NCBI GenBank assembly: GCA_965199175.1
Contig: OZ240684.1
Span: 1,550,001-1,614,000, forward strand
From: G963923945 sp965199175
Lineage (GTDB): Bacteria > Pseudomonadota > Alphaproteobacteria > G963923945
DNA: 64,000 nt
Direction: 5' to 3'
Within the stretch, counting starts at the first letter, position 1; the number at the start of each line of letters is the position of its first letter. The position numbers and the translations under genes were made by a program. Shown in pieces: positions 27,136 through 36,113 of this stretch. The notes beneath the pieces were generated by a model. The model saw only the letters and a list, made by a program, of their open reading frames with translations, searched no databases and was not told the DNA's origin.

Positions 27136-27322
27136 CACGTCATCCTTTCAAAAAAATCTTAAAAAAAAGATCTAAGCACATCTCTGGAAGAATTAAACCG
27201 ATGAAAAAATGTAACCGGGCAATTCGCCCAAATATCGGCGAAAATCCGGTGGCATCATCCGGTCAAATCGGCCACATGATCGGTTGAACAACAAATGATC
27301 CGGTCACATTCCAGATAGCTGG

Positions 27323-27730
27323 TTAATGAAGACGCCGGGTGGCATCGGGAACATCCAACGGGAAGGCCGGAACCTCAATATCGAATTCCTCGCCACTCTG
27401 ATTGATCATCCGATAATGCCCAACCATGATCCCTGAACCAGTGGGTAAGGGGGTTCCGCTGGCATATTCAAAGCTATCTCCCGGTTCCAGAATGGGTTGC
27501 TCACCCACAACACCACGGCCCCGCACCTCTTTCACAATGCCGTTGGAATCGGTGATATTCCAATAGCGGCTGAGCAGACGTACCGTCTCCTGGCCCTGGT
27601 TTTCGATTCGCACCCGATACGCCCAGACAAAACGGTTTTCCTCAGGATCTGACTGATCCTCAAGATAAACCGGTTCGACACTAACACTGATAGAGCGGGT
27701 CACAGAATTATACATTGCTGTATCATGCAT
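27323..27730 (-). CDS. apaG: ApaG domain protein
   Basis: 135 residues. The whole protein is one ApaG beta-sandwich: ISVSVEPVYLEDQSDPEENRF, WAYRVRIENQG, VRLLSRYWNITDSNG, VRGRGVVGEQPILEPGDSFEYASG and GIMVGHYRMINQSG. The function in bacteria is unclear. The start could be 27730 or the internal ATG 27715, the latter matching the common MYN-VT beginning. It follows metZ by 61 bp, a conserved neighbour pair in alphaproteobacteria. Confidence 0.93.
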   Translation of the reverse strand: MHDTAMYNSVTRSISVSVEPVYLEDQSDPEENRFVWAYRVRIENQGQETVRLLSRYWNITDSNGIVKEVRGRGVVGEQPILEPGDSFEYASGTPLPTGSGIMVGHYRMINQSGEEFDIEVPAFPLDVPDATRRLH

Positions 27731-27791
27731 GATGGTTCAAGAACGCTTTGGTTGAATAGTATCCGGATTCTTCACGATCTTTTTCCCTCTT

Positions 27792-29009
27792 TTAGAGCCT
27801 GGCAAGAGCCTGAGAAAGATCTTCTTTCAAATCATTGATATCTTCAGCCCCTGTTGAAATCCGGACCATCGAATCAGTAATTCCCATACGCGCCCGCTCA
27901 TCAGCCGGGATACGCTGATGAGTGGTGGTTGCCGGATGGGTAATCAGACTCTTCATATCGCCCAGATTGTTCGAGATATCAATGAGCCGCAATCCATCAA
28001 GCAAATGAAACGCCGTTTTCCTGGCCTTATCGGGGCTGGACGAAACCAGCTCGAAGGAGAGCACAGTCCCCCCCAGACGCATCTGGGTCATCGCCAGATC
28101 ATGCTGAGGATGACTCGCCATCCCCGGATACAAAACCCGCATTACCCTGGGATGATCCTCCAGAAATAAGGCCAGATCAAGGGCCTGTGCCGATTGCCGC
28201 TCCACCCGTAGTTTCAGGGTTTCCAGCCCTTTGAGCAAAACCCAGGCATTGAAGGGACTCATTGATGGACCGGTATTACGAATAAATGGTTTCAGGACAT
28301 TCTGACAATAGGTTCTGGACCCAAGAACCGCACCACCCAGACAACGCCCCTGGCCATCAATATGTTTGGTCGCCGAATAAACCACGATATCAGCCCCCAA
28401 CGCCAACGGCGATTGTAAAACCGGAGTCGCAAAAACATTGTCAATGATGACATTGGCACCCGCAGCATGGGCCAGCCTGGAAACAGCACCAATATCAATG
28501 ATTTCCAAAGCCGGATTAGAAGGTGTCTCAAAAAAAACCGCCTGGGTTTTGCGTTTAAGGGCTTTCTCCCACTGATCCAGGTCGGTCCCGTCAACAGTTG
28601 TCACCGTGACGCCAAAGCGCGGAAGAATTTCAGTCATGATATACTGGCAAGAGCCAAACAAAGCCCGGGCGGTGACCACATGATCGCCGGCCCGCAGCTG
28701 ACACATCAGGGAAGCAAACACCGCCGCCATGCCGGTAGCGGTCCCCCAACATTCTTCTGCCCCCTCAATCAGGGCCATACGCTCCTGAAACATTCCCACT
28801 GTCGGGTTCCCGAAGCGCCCATACATATAACGCTCAATATCTCCTTTGAACGCCGCTTCGGCTTCAGCAGCCTGCCCATAAACGAAGCCGGAGCTGAGAT
28901 AGAGTGCTTCGGATGTCTCCTCAAAGGCCGAGCGCATCAAACCACCCCGCACCAACTGAGTATCCTGTCGCCACACCGGATCAGGAACAGATGCCTTATG
29001 TTCAGCCAT
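27792..29009 (-). CDS. metZ: O-succinylhomoserine sulfhydrylase
   Basis: This Cys/Met-metabolism PLP enzyme produces homocysteine from an activated homoserine and sulfide. About 405 residues from the ATG at 29009; a longer reading to 29075 adds an implausible Trp/Gly-rich leader. Motifs: YGRFGNPTVGMFQERMALIEGAE, ATGMAAVFASL, the PLP lysine in VYSATKHIDGQGR, and the C-terminal SLGxxxSL-like LGDMKSLITHPATTTH. The MetZ type is inferred from these features and from the apaG neighbour. Confidence 0.92.
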   Translation of the reverse strand: MAEHKASVPDPVWRQDTQLVRGGLMRSAFEETSEALYLSSGFVYGQAAEAEAAFKGDIERYMYGRFGNPTVGMFQERMALIEGAEECWGTATGMAAVFASLMCQLRAGDHVVTARALFGSCQYIMTEILPRFGVTVTTVDGTDLDQWEKALKRKTQAVFFETPSNPALEIIDIGAVSRLAHAAGANVIIDNVFATPVLQSPLALGADIVVYSATKHIDGQGRCLGGAVLGSRTYCQNVLKPFIRNTGPSMSPFNAWVLLKGLETLKLRVERQSAQALDLALFLEDHPRVMRVLYPGMASHPQHDLAMTQMRLGGTVLSFELVSSSPDKARKTAFHLLDGLRLIDISNNLGDMKSLITHPATTTHQRIPADERARMGITDSMVRISTGAEDINDLKEDLSQALARL

Positions 29010-29075
29010 TTTTTTGTGTTCAGTCAAAATTGTTCTGTTCAGCCAAAAAACATCAAATCCGCCACCCCATAACAA

Positions 29076-30020
29076 TCACGATGCCCGGGCACAGGATGCC
29101 CCGCCAAGGACACAAAATCGCGAACAATGAGGATGGTTGAGAGAAACCGGTCCGGAGGCTTCAGCCAAACTCCCGCCGAGTTCAAAGGACTGATCATAAG
29201 GAATAAGGGTGCAGGCCAATACGCTCGGCCGGGCACTGCCTTTACGCTTAACCAGCATACGGCTGGAAGCACACATCATCGCACCGGGATCAACCCCAAG
29301 AATATCCCAGCATTTTTCGGTAATTTCCGGGGTATCACAGTCTTCATCCATTTCCGGAAACAAAACCAGGGATTCGGGATCCCGGGCATCAATAGTGATG
29401 TTATGGGTGTTAAACAACTGACTATACCCGGCCCGCATCGCGTCTTCTGTTTCATTGCCCAACCGTCCGGCTACACTGAGAGAAAAGCCATGATGGGCAA
29501 GCCATATCAAGCCTTCCAGACCCGGTTTCCAGGTCCCGCGGCCACGTTCAGTCTCATGGCCTGCAGAACTGTAATGGTCCAGGGAAACCCGCAGACGCAA
29601 TCGATCACCGTAAGTCGACTGTAACGCCCGTAAATCCTGGTCATGACGGCGCATCGGTTTCATCGCATTGGTCAGAACCAAAACCCGGAAACCACGCTCC
29701 AAAATCATACTCAGCATGGCCATAATATCAGGATTCATAAACGGCTCACCACCGGTCAGGCCAATCTCCGAAGTGCCTAGGCGGTTGCGCTCAATTTCAT
29801 CTATAAACGGCAGGACATCGCCAATCCGGATATATTCCAGACGGTCATTGCGTGGGCTGGATTCGATATAGCAATGGGCACAGGTGATATTGCACAAAGT
29901 CCCGGTATTGATCCACAAAATACGCAACGCATCCAAACCGACCCAGGCCCTTTTGCTGCCTGAAGCGGTTTTATCAGGATCCTGAAATTTTTCCCGAACC
30001 AACGATTCTGCAAGACTCAT
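29076..30020 (-). CDS. Radical SAM protein of unknown specificity
   Basis: About 314 residues from ATG 30020 (MSLAESLV). The [4Fe-4S]-SAM motif is C43-x3-C47-x2-C50 (TLCNITCAHC), followed by the GGE motif in LTGGEPFMN. The C-terminal third carries further cysteines (EKCWDIL, MMCASS, LACTLI, HCSRFC, SCAR) that may hold an auxiliary cluster, as in SPASM-like enzymes. It lies 66 bp upstream of metZ on the same strand. The substrate cannot be told from the sequence. Confidence 0.8.
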   Translation of the reverse strand: MSLAESLVREKFQDPDKTASGSKRAWVGLDALRILWINTGTLCNITCAHCYIESSPRNDRLEYIRIGDVLPFIDEIERNRLGTSEIGLTGGEPFMNPDIMAMLSMILERGFRVLVLTNAMKPMRRHDQDLRALQSTYGDRLRLRVSLDHYSSAGHETERGRGTWKPGLEGLIWLAHHGFSLSVAGRLGNETEDAMRAGYSQLFNTHNITIDARDPESLVLFPEMDEDCDTPEITEKCWDILGVDPGAMMCASSRMLVKRKGSARPSVLACTLIPYDQSFELGGSLAEASGPVSLNHPHCSRFCVLGGASCARAS

Positions 30021-30089
30021 CTCAAACCATCCAGGGAACAACCCAAAACAGGAAACACCCGGCATCGCCGGATGCCCCCATATAAACAA

Positions 30090-30522
30090 CCAACCGGTAT
30101 CCTAAGCCAGGAATAATGGCAAGACCAATCCGATGATCCTGTCTGGTATACTGATTCTATTTTTAGTCCTGTTTTCAGGATAAAGAACCCTCCATGATCA
30201 ATCATAGATGATCACATCGCATGATCATATCTCTGTTTTGAAAACCACCGGTCTGTTTTTGGGGCGATATGTGTCCTGACCCGGCAAAAATCACCATTCC
30301 ACTCTGTTCTTTGGGTTATATCCTGAAAAAATCTCCGGTTATCAGAGGTGGCCACGCCCTGATACAGCAGAGGGAACACATCATCATGACATCATAATCA
30401 CGTCATCATGACGATTGATCCTTGTGATGATTGTATGCTGGAATATGATCACAAGGATGCCAGAATACCGTGCCGGACTATAATACCGTGCCGGACTATG
30501 CTGAGGCCACTTCCGGACTGAT
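30090..30522. other. Gap before tRNA-Gly with an inverted repeat and an 18-bp direct repeat
   Basis: Positions 30418-30428 and 30448-30458 are a perfect 11-bp inverted repeat (atccttgtgat / atcacaaggat) with a 19-nt loop. It is followed at about 30463-30498 by two copies of an 18-bp unit (ataccgtgccggactata). These lie just upstream of the tRNA gene and may contain its promoter or an operator. No protein gene is visible. Confidence 0.55.
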
Positions 30523-30596
30523 GCGGGCGTAGCTCAATGGTAGAGCCCTTGCTTCCCAAGCAAGTGACGTGGGTTCGATTCCCATCGCCCGCTCCA
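30523..30596 (+). tRNA. tRNA-Gly (anticodon CCC)
   Basis: A complete cloverleaf: acceptor gcgggcg pairs with cgcccgc, D-arm around agctcaatggtagagc, anticodon stem cttgc/gcaag with loop ttcccaa (anticodon CCC at 30555-30557), T-arm gtgggttcgattcccat, discriminator T and an encoded CCA end. It marks the left boundary of the methanol-oxidation island. Confidence 0.97.
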
Positions 30597-31246
30597 GGAA
30601 CCTGTTCAGTCATCACTAACCTGTTCAGTCATAAAGAAACATCGCGTACCAATTCCCCAAAGCATCCGCCATGGTCATATCAATCACGGTACCATCAATC
30701 ATGCGTATCCAGTCTGTAATCCCCATCTCCCGGCTTTTTACGTCATACCATTTTGTACCAGATACCATTTTGCACCAGGCTAAAAACCCGATCATAGGCA
30801 AGAATTGATTGAAGACATCACAGACAAAACAATGGACGAAACAACCGGGCCGGTTGCTTGTTATGCCACGTTATTTATTTATCGTGACCATATTTGTCGT
30901 GACCATATTTGTCGTGACCATGGCCGGCAAACAGCATCATGTTTGTTTTGCACAGAATTTTGTTTTGCATAGAATTTTATTTTGCACAGAATATAGCGGG
31001 TCTGTTCCTTGCGGTCTTTTCACTGGTGTTCAGCCACCATTCAGCCTACGGCCACTAACTTCCGGCTCTGTTTTGTCAGGGTTTTATGCCCTGAACGCTT
31101 GCTATGAGTGATTGCTGATACAATAAACTTACATATACAATAAACTGATACAATAAACTGAATAAAACAGAGTAGTCGGGTTAAAATCAGGGCAGCGATG
31201 CGGAGATAAGGATGCAAAGACGGGACAGTGATGCGGAGACAGGACA
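30597..31246. repeat. 650-bp gap between tRNA-Gly and the PQQ-associated ABC operon, rich in short repeats
   Basis: Contains three 15-bp units at 30876-30920 (tatttgtcgtgacca), repeated ttttgcacagaat motifs near 30945-30990, repeated acaataaactgat near 31118-31160 and a duplicated gatgcggagac motif near 31196-31240. No gene is convincing. An open frame of 100 codons at 30809 is explained by the repeats. The operon promoter should lie in the 3' part. Confidence 0.55.
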
Positions 31247-32659
31247 GTGATAACCAACCGGGTTGAGCAAAACGTTGTGAAACATTTAGAGAAAAATTTA
31301 ACCAAGAGTTCATCACATATTCTGTTACGTCCTCTGTTGGTTTCGGGTGTTGTGCTTTGGAGTGTTTTTGCCGGTGTTTGTGTCGGGCTGGCAATCTTAT
31401 TGGCGGGAACAGATGGAATCCCGGCTGCCCAGGCCCGTGAAGCCAGTGTTGAGGAATTGGAAAAACGCAAAGCCTGGGATGCTGAACGACGCAAAGCCCG
31501 TGAAGAACGCCAACGGCGACGCGGCAGTATCAAAGCCGCCAAAAAATCTCAAACCCCGGCCCAGGAGATTGCCATTGGCTTTCTGACCCAGGCTCCCGAT
31601 ATTCCCCCGGCTCTGTCCAATCTTGATCCGGTTTTACTCGATGAGGGGGAATATGGGGCCGAGTTGGGAATCGAGGATAACAATACAACCGGCCAATTCT
31701 TAAATCAGAAATTTGTCCTGACCAGAGTCAATCTTCCCAGGGATGGCGACCTGAGTGCTGCTTTTATTGAACTGGCGGCGACCAATTCTTTTATCATCAC
31801 CCATCTGCCTGCTGATCATGTATTGGCATTGGCTGATTTGCCTCAGGCCCGGGATATCATCATTCTCAACGCTTCGGCCAGCGATGATTCGCTGCGTGGC
31901 CAGGACTGCCGGGCCAATATTTTTCACATCATTCCCAGTCGGGCGATGCATGCTGATGCGCTTGCTCAATTCCTGGTAAAAAAGAAATGGGATGAATGGT
32001 TTTTGGTTATCGGGCCGCGTCCTGACGATGAATTATTTGCCGCCGCCATACGACACGCAGCAGAAAAATTTGGTGCTGAGATTGTCGAAGAAAAAACCTG
32101 GGATTTTGAGGCTGATATCCGCCGTACCGCCAAAGCAGAGCTTCCGGTTTTCACACGCGGCGCAGACTATGATATCCTGATTGTTGCCGATGAACAGGGG
32201 CGGTTTGGTGAATATCTGCCCTATAATACCTGGGAACCAAAGCTGATTGCCGGCACGCAGGGTCTGGTCCCCACCGCCTGGGGGCGTACCCATGAACAAT
32301 GGGGAGCCATCCAGATGCAAAACCGGTTTCGCCGGGCATCAAATCGTTGGATGACGCCGGTTGACTATGCTGCCTGGACAGCCACCCGGGCGATCGGCGA
32401 AGCGGTCAGCCGCATTGGTTCGGGCGATCCTCAGATGATCCGGGATTACCTGAGAAGTGACGCATTTAATGTTGCTGCGTATAAAGGCCAGAAACTCACC
32501 TTCCGCGATTGGGACCAGCAGCTACGCCAACCGATTCTCCTTGCTGCTGCCCGGGCAATGGTCTCAGTATCCCCACAGCCAGGGTTCCTGCATCCGGAAC
32601 GAGAACTGGATACTTTGGGGACAGACCGTGCGTTATCTGAGTGCCGCTTGCCACAATAA
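31247..32659 (+). CDS. Periplasmic substrate-binding protein of a PQQ-dehydrogenase-associated ABC system
   Basis: 470 residues from a GTG preceded by cggagacag. A hydrophobic export segment (about 28-58) ends near AQAREA. Then comes a charged helix (EELEKRKAWDAERRKAREERQ) and a type 1 periplasmic-binding fold (IAIGFLTQAPDIPPALSNLDPVL, NNTTGQFLNQKFVL, WDEWFLVIGPRPDDELFAAAI, YDILIVADEQGRFGEYLPYNTW). The family is the substrate-binding protein found with PQQ-dependent alcohol dehydrogenase systems. The following three genes complete the same conserved set. The ligand is unknown. Confidence 0.85.
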   Translation: MITNRVEQNVVKHLEKNLTKSSSHILLRPLLVSGVVLWSVFAGVCVGLAILLAGTDGIPAAQAREASVEELEKRKAWDAERRKAREERQRRRGSIKAAKKSQTPAQEIAIGFLTQAPDIPPALSNLDPVLLDEGEYGAELGIEDNNTTGQFLNQKFVLTRVNLPRDGDLSAAFIELAATNSFIITHLPADHVLALADLPQARDIIILNASASDDSLRGQDCRANIFHIIPSRAMHADALAQFLVKKKWDEWFLVIGPRPDDELFAAAIRHAAEKFGAEIVEEKTWDFEADIRRTAKAELPVFTRGADYDILIVADEQGRFGEYLPYNTWEPKLIAGTQGLVPTAWGRTHEQWGAIQMQNRFRRASNRWMTPVDYAAWTATRAIGEAVSRIGSGDPQMIRDYLRSDAFNVAAYKGQKLTFRDWDQQLRQPILLAAARAMVSVSPQPGFLHPERELDTLGTDRALSECRLPQ

Positions 32660-32804
32660 AGCCAGCAATGAAAAATCTTATTTCCTGGAATTTAAAATCC
32701 AACAGAATCTAAAATCCCAATCTAAAATCCAACAGAATCTAAAATCCAACAGAAATTCGCTCATAATTCCTAAGAAACACCCCCATTCCTTCAGGAGAGT
32801 TGCC
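32660..32804. repeat. Spacer with repeated aatctaaaatccaacag units
   Basis: Between the binding protein and the beta-propeller gene, positions about 32694-32753 hold four partial copies of a ctaaaatccaacagaat unit. A clear Shine-Dalgarno (caggagag, 32792-32799) follows and fixes the next start at 32805. Confidence 0.6.
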
Positions 32805-33869
32805 ATGACATTTCAACATGTTTCTCATATGACACCCCCCATATTAGCTGACCGCATACCCGGCCAGGGCCGCTTTGCCCCGGCCCGTGCGGTCAGGATT
32901 CCTGTTTTGGGAATCGTCGTTGCTGTTGCTCTTGGTATCTTCATGGCTCCGCATACCGCCTGGGCCGGAAAAGCCTTCATTACCAATGAAAAAGATAATA
33001 CGGTTTCGATCATTGATACCCAAACCCTGGAAGTCATCCATACCGAACCGGTTGGCCAACGGCCGCGTGGGATCATTCTCAATCATGATGGTTCAGAATT
33101 CTATATCTGTGCCAGCGATGATAACCGGATTGAGGTCCGGGATTCGGAGACCTATAAACTCAAACATTACTTACCCAGCGGCCCGGATCCTGAGTTATTC
33201 ATCCTGCATCAGGATGGCTATACGCTCTTTGTTGCCAATGAAGACGACAATATGGTTACGGTGGTCGATGTTGAGGACAAAACCATTATTGATGAGATCA
33301 TTGTCGGGGTCGAACCAGAGGGTCTGGGGCTTGATTCCAGCGGTGCCATCCTGGTCAATACCTCAGAAACCACCAATATGGCCCATTTCATTGATACCGA
33401 GACTTTTGAAATTTTAGAAAATGTCCTGGTCGATGCCCGGCCCCGGGCGTCTATTTTTACCAGCGATGGCTCTGAGGTCTGGGTCAGTGCTGAGGTCGGT
33501 GGCACGGTCCGGGTGATTGACCCCAAAAGCCACGAGATTCTCAAAATCATCCGGTTTGAAATCCCCGGAATCAACGAAGAAGCCATTCAACCTGTTGGAA
33601 TCCGCATGACCAGCGATGGCCAATATGCTTTCATCGCTTTGGGACCATCGAACCGGGTGGCGGTTGTGGATCAGAAAACCAAAGAAGTGATTAAATATCT
33701 TCTGGTCGGCCAGAGGGTATGGCAGCTGGCATTGACCGGAGATGAAAAACGCCTTTTTACCACCAACGGTGTCAGCAATGATGTTTCGGTCATTGATGTT
33801 GAAAATCTTAAAGTTCTCAAATCAATCCGGGTTGGTCGCTTCCCCTGGGGTGTGGTGATCAGGGATTAA
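32805..33869 (+). CDS. YVTN-type beta-propeller protein of the PQQ-associated ABC system
   Basis: 354 residues from ATG 32805. Signal peptide to about residue 54 (cleavage after AWA). The mature protein is a run of propeller blades with YVTN-like cores: FITNEKDNTVSIID, YICASDDNRIEVRD, FVANEDDNMVTVVD, WVSAEVGGTVRVID, FIALGPSNRVAVVD and FTTNGVSNDVSVID. Such proteins regularly sit between the binding protein and the ATPase in these PQQ-dehydrogenase-linked clusters. They are presumably periplasmic. The role is not established. Confidence 0.88.
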   Translation: MTFQHVSHMTPPILADRIPGQGRFAPARAVRIPVLGIVVAVALGIFMAPHTAWAGKAFITNEKDNTVSIIDTQTLEVIHTEPVGQRPRGIILNHDGSEFYICASDDNRIEVRDSETYKLKHYLPSGPDPELFILHQDGYTLFVANEDDNMVTVVDVEDKTIIDEIIVGVEPEGLGLDSSGAILVNTSETTNMAHFIDTETFEILENVLVDARPRASIFTSDGSEVWVSAEVGGTVRVIDPKSHEILKIIRFEIPGINEEAIQPVGIRMTSDGQYAFIALGPSNRVAVVDQKTKEVIKYLLVGQRVWQLALTGDEKRLFTTNGVSNDVSVIDVENLKVLKSIRVGRFPWGVVIRD

Positions 33870-33882
33870 CAAGGACCTGAAT

Positions 33883-34695
33883 ATGGTGGCAACAGCGGCA
33901 AAGCCGGAGGCAGCGATATCTTCATCGGCGATATCTTCATCGGCTCTTGAGATTGCCGGTCTCACGCACCGCTTTGGTTCGGTCTGTGCCCTTGATGAGG
34001 CGTCTTTGTCTCTCAATCAGGGAGACTTCACGGTTCTTCTCGGCCTGAACGGAGCCGGGAAAACCACTCTTTATTCCTTAATCACCCGCCTCTATAGCCA
34101 TCAAAGCGGTTCTATTCACATTTTCGGCCATGATCTCTATCGCCATTCTTCGGCGGCATTGGCCCGGATCGGGGTGGTTTTCCAGCAGCCAAGCCTGGAC
34201 CTGGATCTCAGCGTTGAGCAAAATTTACGCTATCATGCCTCCCTGCATGGGATCGACCGGCAGACAACACGTCACCGCATTGAGAGTGAACTGCAGCGGT
34301 GCGGCCTTTCTGAACAGGCTGGTGCCAGGCTCCGGACCCTGAGCGGTGGCCAGCGGCGGCGGGTTGAAATTGCCCGTGCCTTGCTGCATCAACCATCATT
34401 GCTCTTGCTTGATGAACCCACTGTCGGCCTGGATATTGGATCACGGCAAGCCATTCTTCATCATGTCCGTGAATTGTGTCGGTCCGAAAATTTGGCGGTT
34501 TTATGGGCAACCCACCTCATTGATGAGATTGGGGCGGGTGAAAAAGTCGTGATTCTGCACCAGGGCCGGGTTCTGGCCGCCGGACCAGTGGATCAGGTGG
34601 TTACCAAAGCCGGTACTCAAGATATTCGCCAGGCTTTTAATAAAATAACCGGCATATCAGATGGTGTCGAAAATCCGGCCCTGAGCAAAGCCTGA
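33883..34695 (+). CDS. ABC transporter ATPase, PQQ-dehydrogenase-associated
   Basis: 270 residues. Walker A GLNGAGKTT, Q-loop FQQPSLDLDL, signature LSGGQRRRVE, Walker B LLLLDEPTVGLD and switch His in WATHLIDE are all present. The first 22 residues contain a small duplication (AISSS twice, from a 15-bp DNA repeat) before the domain begins. It overlaps the permease gene start by one base (TGATG). With the permease it would move an unknown substrate linked to the PQQ/methanol system. Confidence 0.93.
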   Translation: MVATAAKPEAAISSSAISSSALEIAGLTHRFGSVCALDEASLSLNQGDFTVLLGLNGAGKTTLYSLITRLYSHQSGSIHIFGHDLYRHSSAALARIGVVFQQPSLDLDLSVEQNLRYHASLHGIDRQTTRHRIESELQRCGLSEQAGARLRTLSGGQRRRVEIARALLHQPSLLLLDEPTVGLDIGSRQAILHHVRELCRSENLAVLWATHLIDEIGAGEKVVILHQGRVLAAGPVDQVVTKAGTQDIRQAFNKITGISDGVENPALSKA

Positions 34696-35498
34696 TGACC
34701 GGAATGCATTATATCCGCTGTTTTAACGGCATCATCTGGCGCGAAGGGTTGCGTTTCGTGCATCAGCGGGAGCGTTTTCTCTCTGCCCTGGTGCGGCCCC
34801 TGGTCTGGCTGGCGATTTTTGCTGCGGGATTCCGTTCAGTGGTCAATATCGGGATCACCGCACCCTATGTCACCTATATTGAATATCAGGTGTATATTGT
34901 GCCGGGTCTGTGCGCGATGATTCAACTGTTCAACGGGATGCAAAGTTCGCTCTCTATGGTGTATGACCGCGAAACCGGGAGCATGCGGAGCTTATTGGTC
35001 AGCCCTCTGCCGCGTTGGTTTCTGCTGGTGAGTAAGCTAATCGCCGGGGTAACGGTCTCGATTATTCAGGTCTATGCTTTTTTAGCGATTGCCTGGTTTT
35101 GGGATGTTGATCCGCCCTGGGCCGGCTATCTGGCTGTTCTTCCGGCATTGTTCCTTTCCGGCCTGGCTCTTGGGGCTTTGGGAATGTTTCTTTCTTCGGC
35201 GATTCGCCAGCTGGAGAATTTCGCCGGGGTGATGAATTTTGTTATTTTCCCGATGTTTTTTACTTCTTCAGCATTGTATCCTTTATGGAAAATCAGCGAA
35301 TCGAGTGAGGTTCTCTATTGGGTTTGCCTGTTTAATCCCTTTACCCATGCTGTGGAGCTGATCCGTTTTGCTTTATATCTTGATGTGAATCTTCTCTCTT
35401 TGGGCGTTGTTGCAGCCACCGCTGTGTTGTTTCTCGGTATGGCGATTTACGGCTATGACCCAGGCCGTGGCCTGATTGCCCGTCGAAAGTCTTCGTAA
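34695..35498 (+). CDS. ABC-2 type permease, PQQ-dehydrogenase-associated
   Basis: 267 residues with six membrane helices (RPLVWLAIFAAGFRSVV, YIVPGLCAMIQLFNGMQ, LVSKLIAGVTVSIIQVYAFLAIAW, VLPALFLSGLALGALGMFLSSAI, VMNFVIFPMFFTSSALYPLW, VVAATAVLFLGMAIYGY). ABC-2 fold permeases are usually exporters, so this pair may export or position a periplasmic factor instead of importing one. Coupled to the ATPase gene. Confidence 0.92.
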   Translation: MTGMHYIRCFNGIIWREGLRFVHQRERFLSALVRPLVWLAIFAAGFRSVVNIGITAPYVTYIEYQVYIVPGLCAMIQLFNGMQSSLSMVYDRETGSMRSLLVSPLPRWFLLVSKLIAGVTVSIIQVYAFLAIAWFWDVDPPWAGYLAVLPALFLSGLALGALGMFLSSAIRQLENFAGVMNFVIFPMFFTSSALYPLWKISESSEVLYWVCLFNPFTHAVELIRFALYLDVNLLSLGVVAATAVLFLGMAIYGYDPGRGLIARRKSS

Positions 35499-35596
35499 AC
35501 ACGCAGCCTTAAGGAATGCACAGGATATAATTCATCAATCAGGCTTGCTGTGAGCATACTTCCTCTCCATATCATGTTTATCGAAAGGATCATTTG

Positions 35597-36016
35597 ATGC
35601 CGTTATTTATTACTCTACTCTTTGTTGCTCTTGTGAGCATATCGCCTGCTCATGGCGAAGGTGATCTGGCTATCCGGGCCAAACCCCTGACCCTGGAACT
35701 GGGATCAGAAGAAAGCGATTACTTTATGTCCACAAAGGCATTCACCCTGGAAACCGGTCAGGCATATCGGCTGGAAATCTCCAGCTTCGGCTTTAAGGAA
35801 TATGTTTTCAGTGCACCGGATTTTTTCCGGGATATCTGGATCCGCAAAATCGAGGTTGAAGATGTGGAAATCAGCACACCGGTCATTACTGAGATTGAAT
35901 TTGAATCCGAAGGTGAGGTTGAACTGATTTTTGTTCCCATCCGCACCGGGCAGTATGAATTCAGGATGCTTGGCCTTGAATCACGCGGGATGGTCGGCAC
36001 CATCACGGTCAAATAA
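35597..36016 (+). CDS. Small secreted beta-rich protein, cupredoxin-like, unknown
   Basis: 139 residues from ATG 35597 with a gaaagga upstream. Signal peptide of about 20 residues (ends SPAHG). The mature part is all-beta (AFTLETGQAYRLEISSFGFKEYVF, ITEIEFESEGEVELIFVPIRTGQYEFRML, GTITVK) in a pattern that resembles a cupredoxin fold. I see no Cys/His/Met set for a type 1 copper site. It lies in the ABC operon just upstream of pqqA. Function unknown. Confidence 0.7.
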   Translation: MPLFITLLFVALVSISPAHGEGDLAIRAKPLTLELGSEESDYFMSTKAFTLETGQAYRLEISSFGFKEYVFSAPDFFRDIWIRKIEVEDVEISTPVITEIEFESEGEVELIFVPIRTGQYEFRMLGLESRGMVGTITVK

Positions 36017-36113
36017 TGGTCGGGAAAAAATAGCCGGACAGAAGCCTGTTTCAGGATTCAGTACTGATCCAGTACAACTGCGTAAACTCAAATCTCCCGG
36101 GAGGACACTTGAT

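Noticed and set aside
30809..31111. 100-codon open frame between tRNA-Gly and the ABC operon
   Set aside because: It runs across 15-bp tandem repeats (IFVVTIFVVT), has no recognisable domain and no good Shine-Dalgarno sequence.
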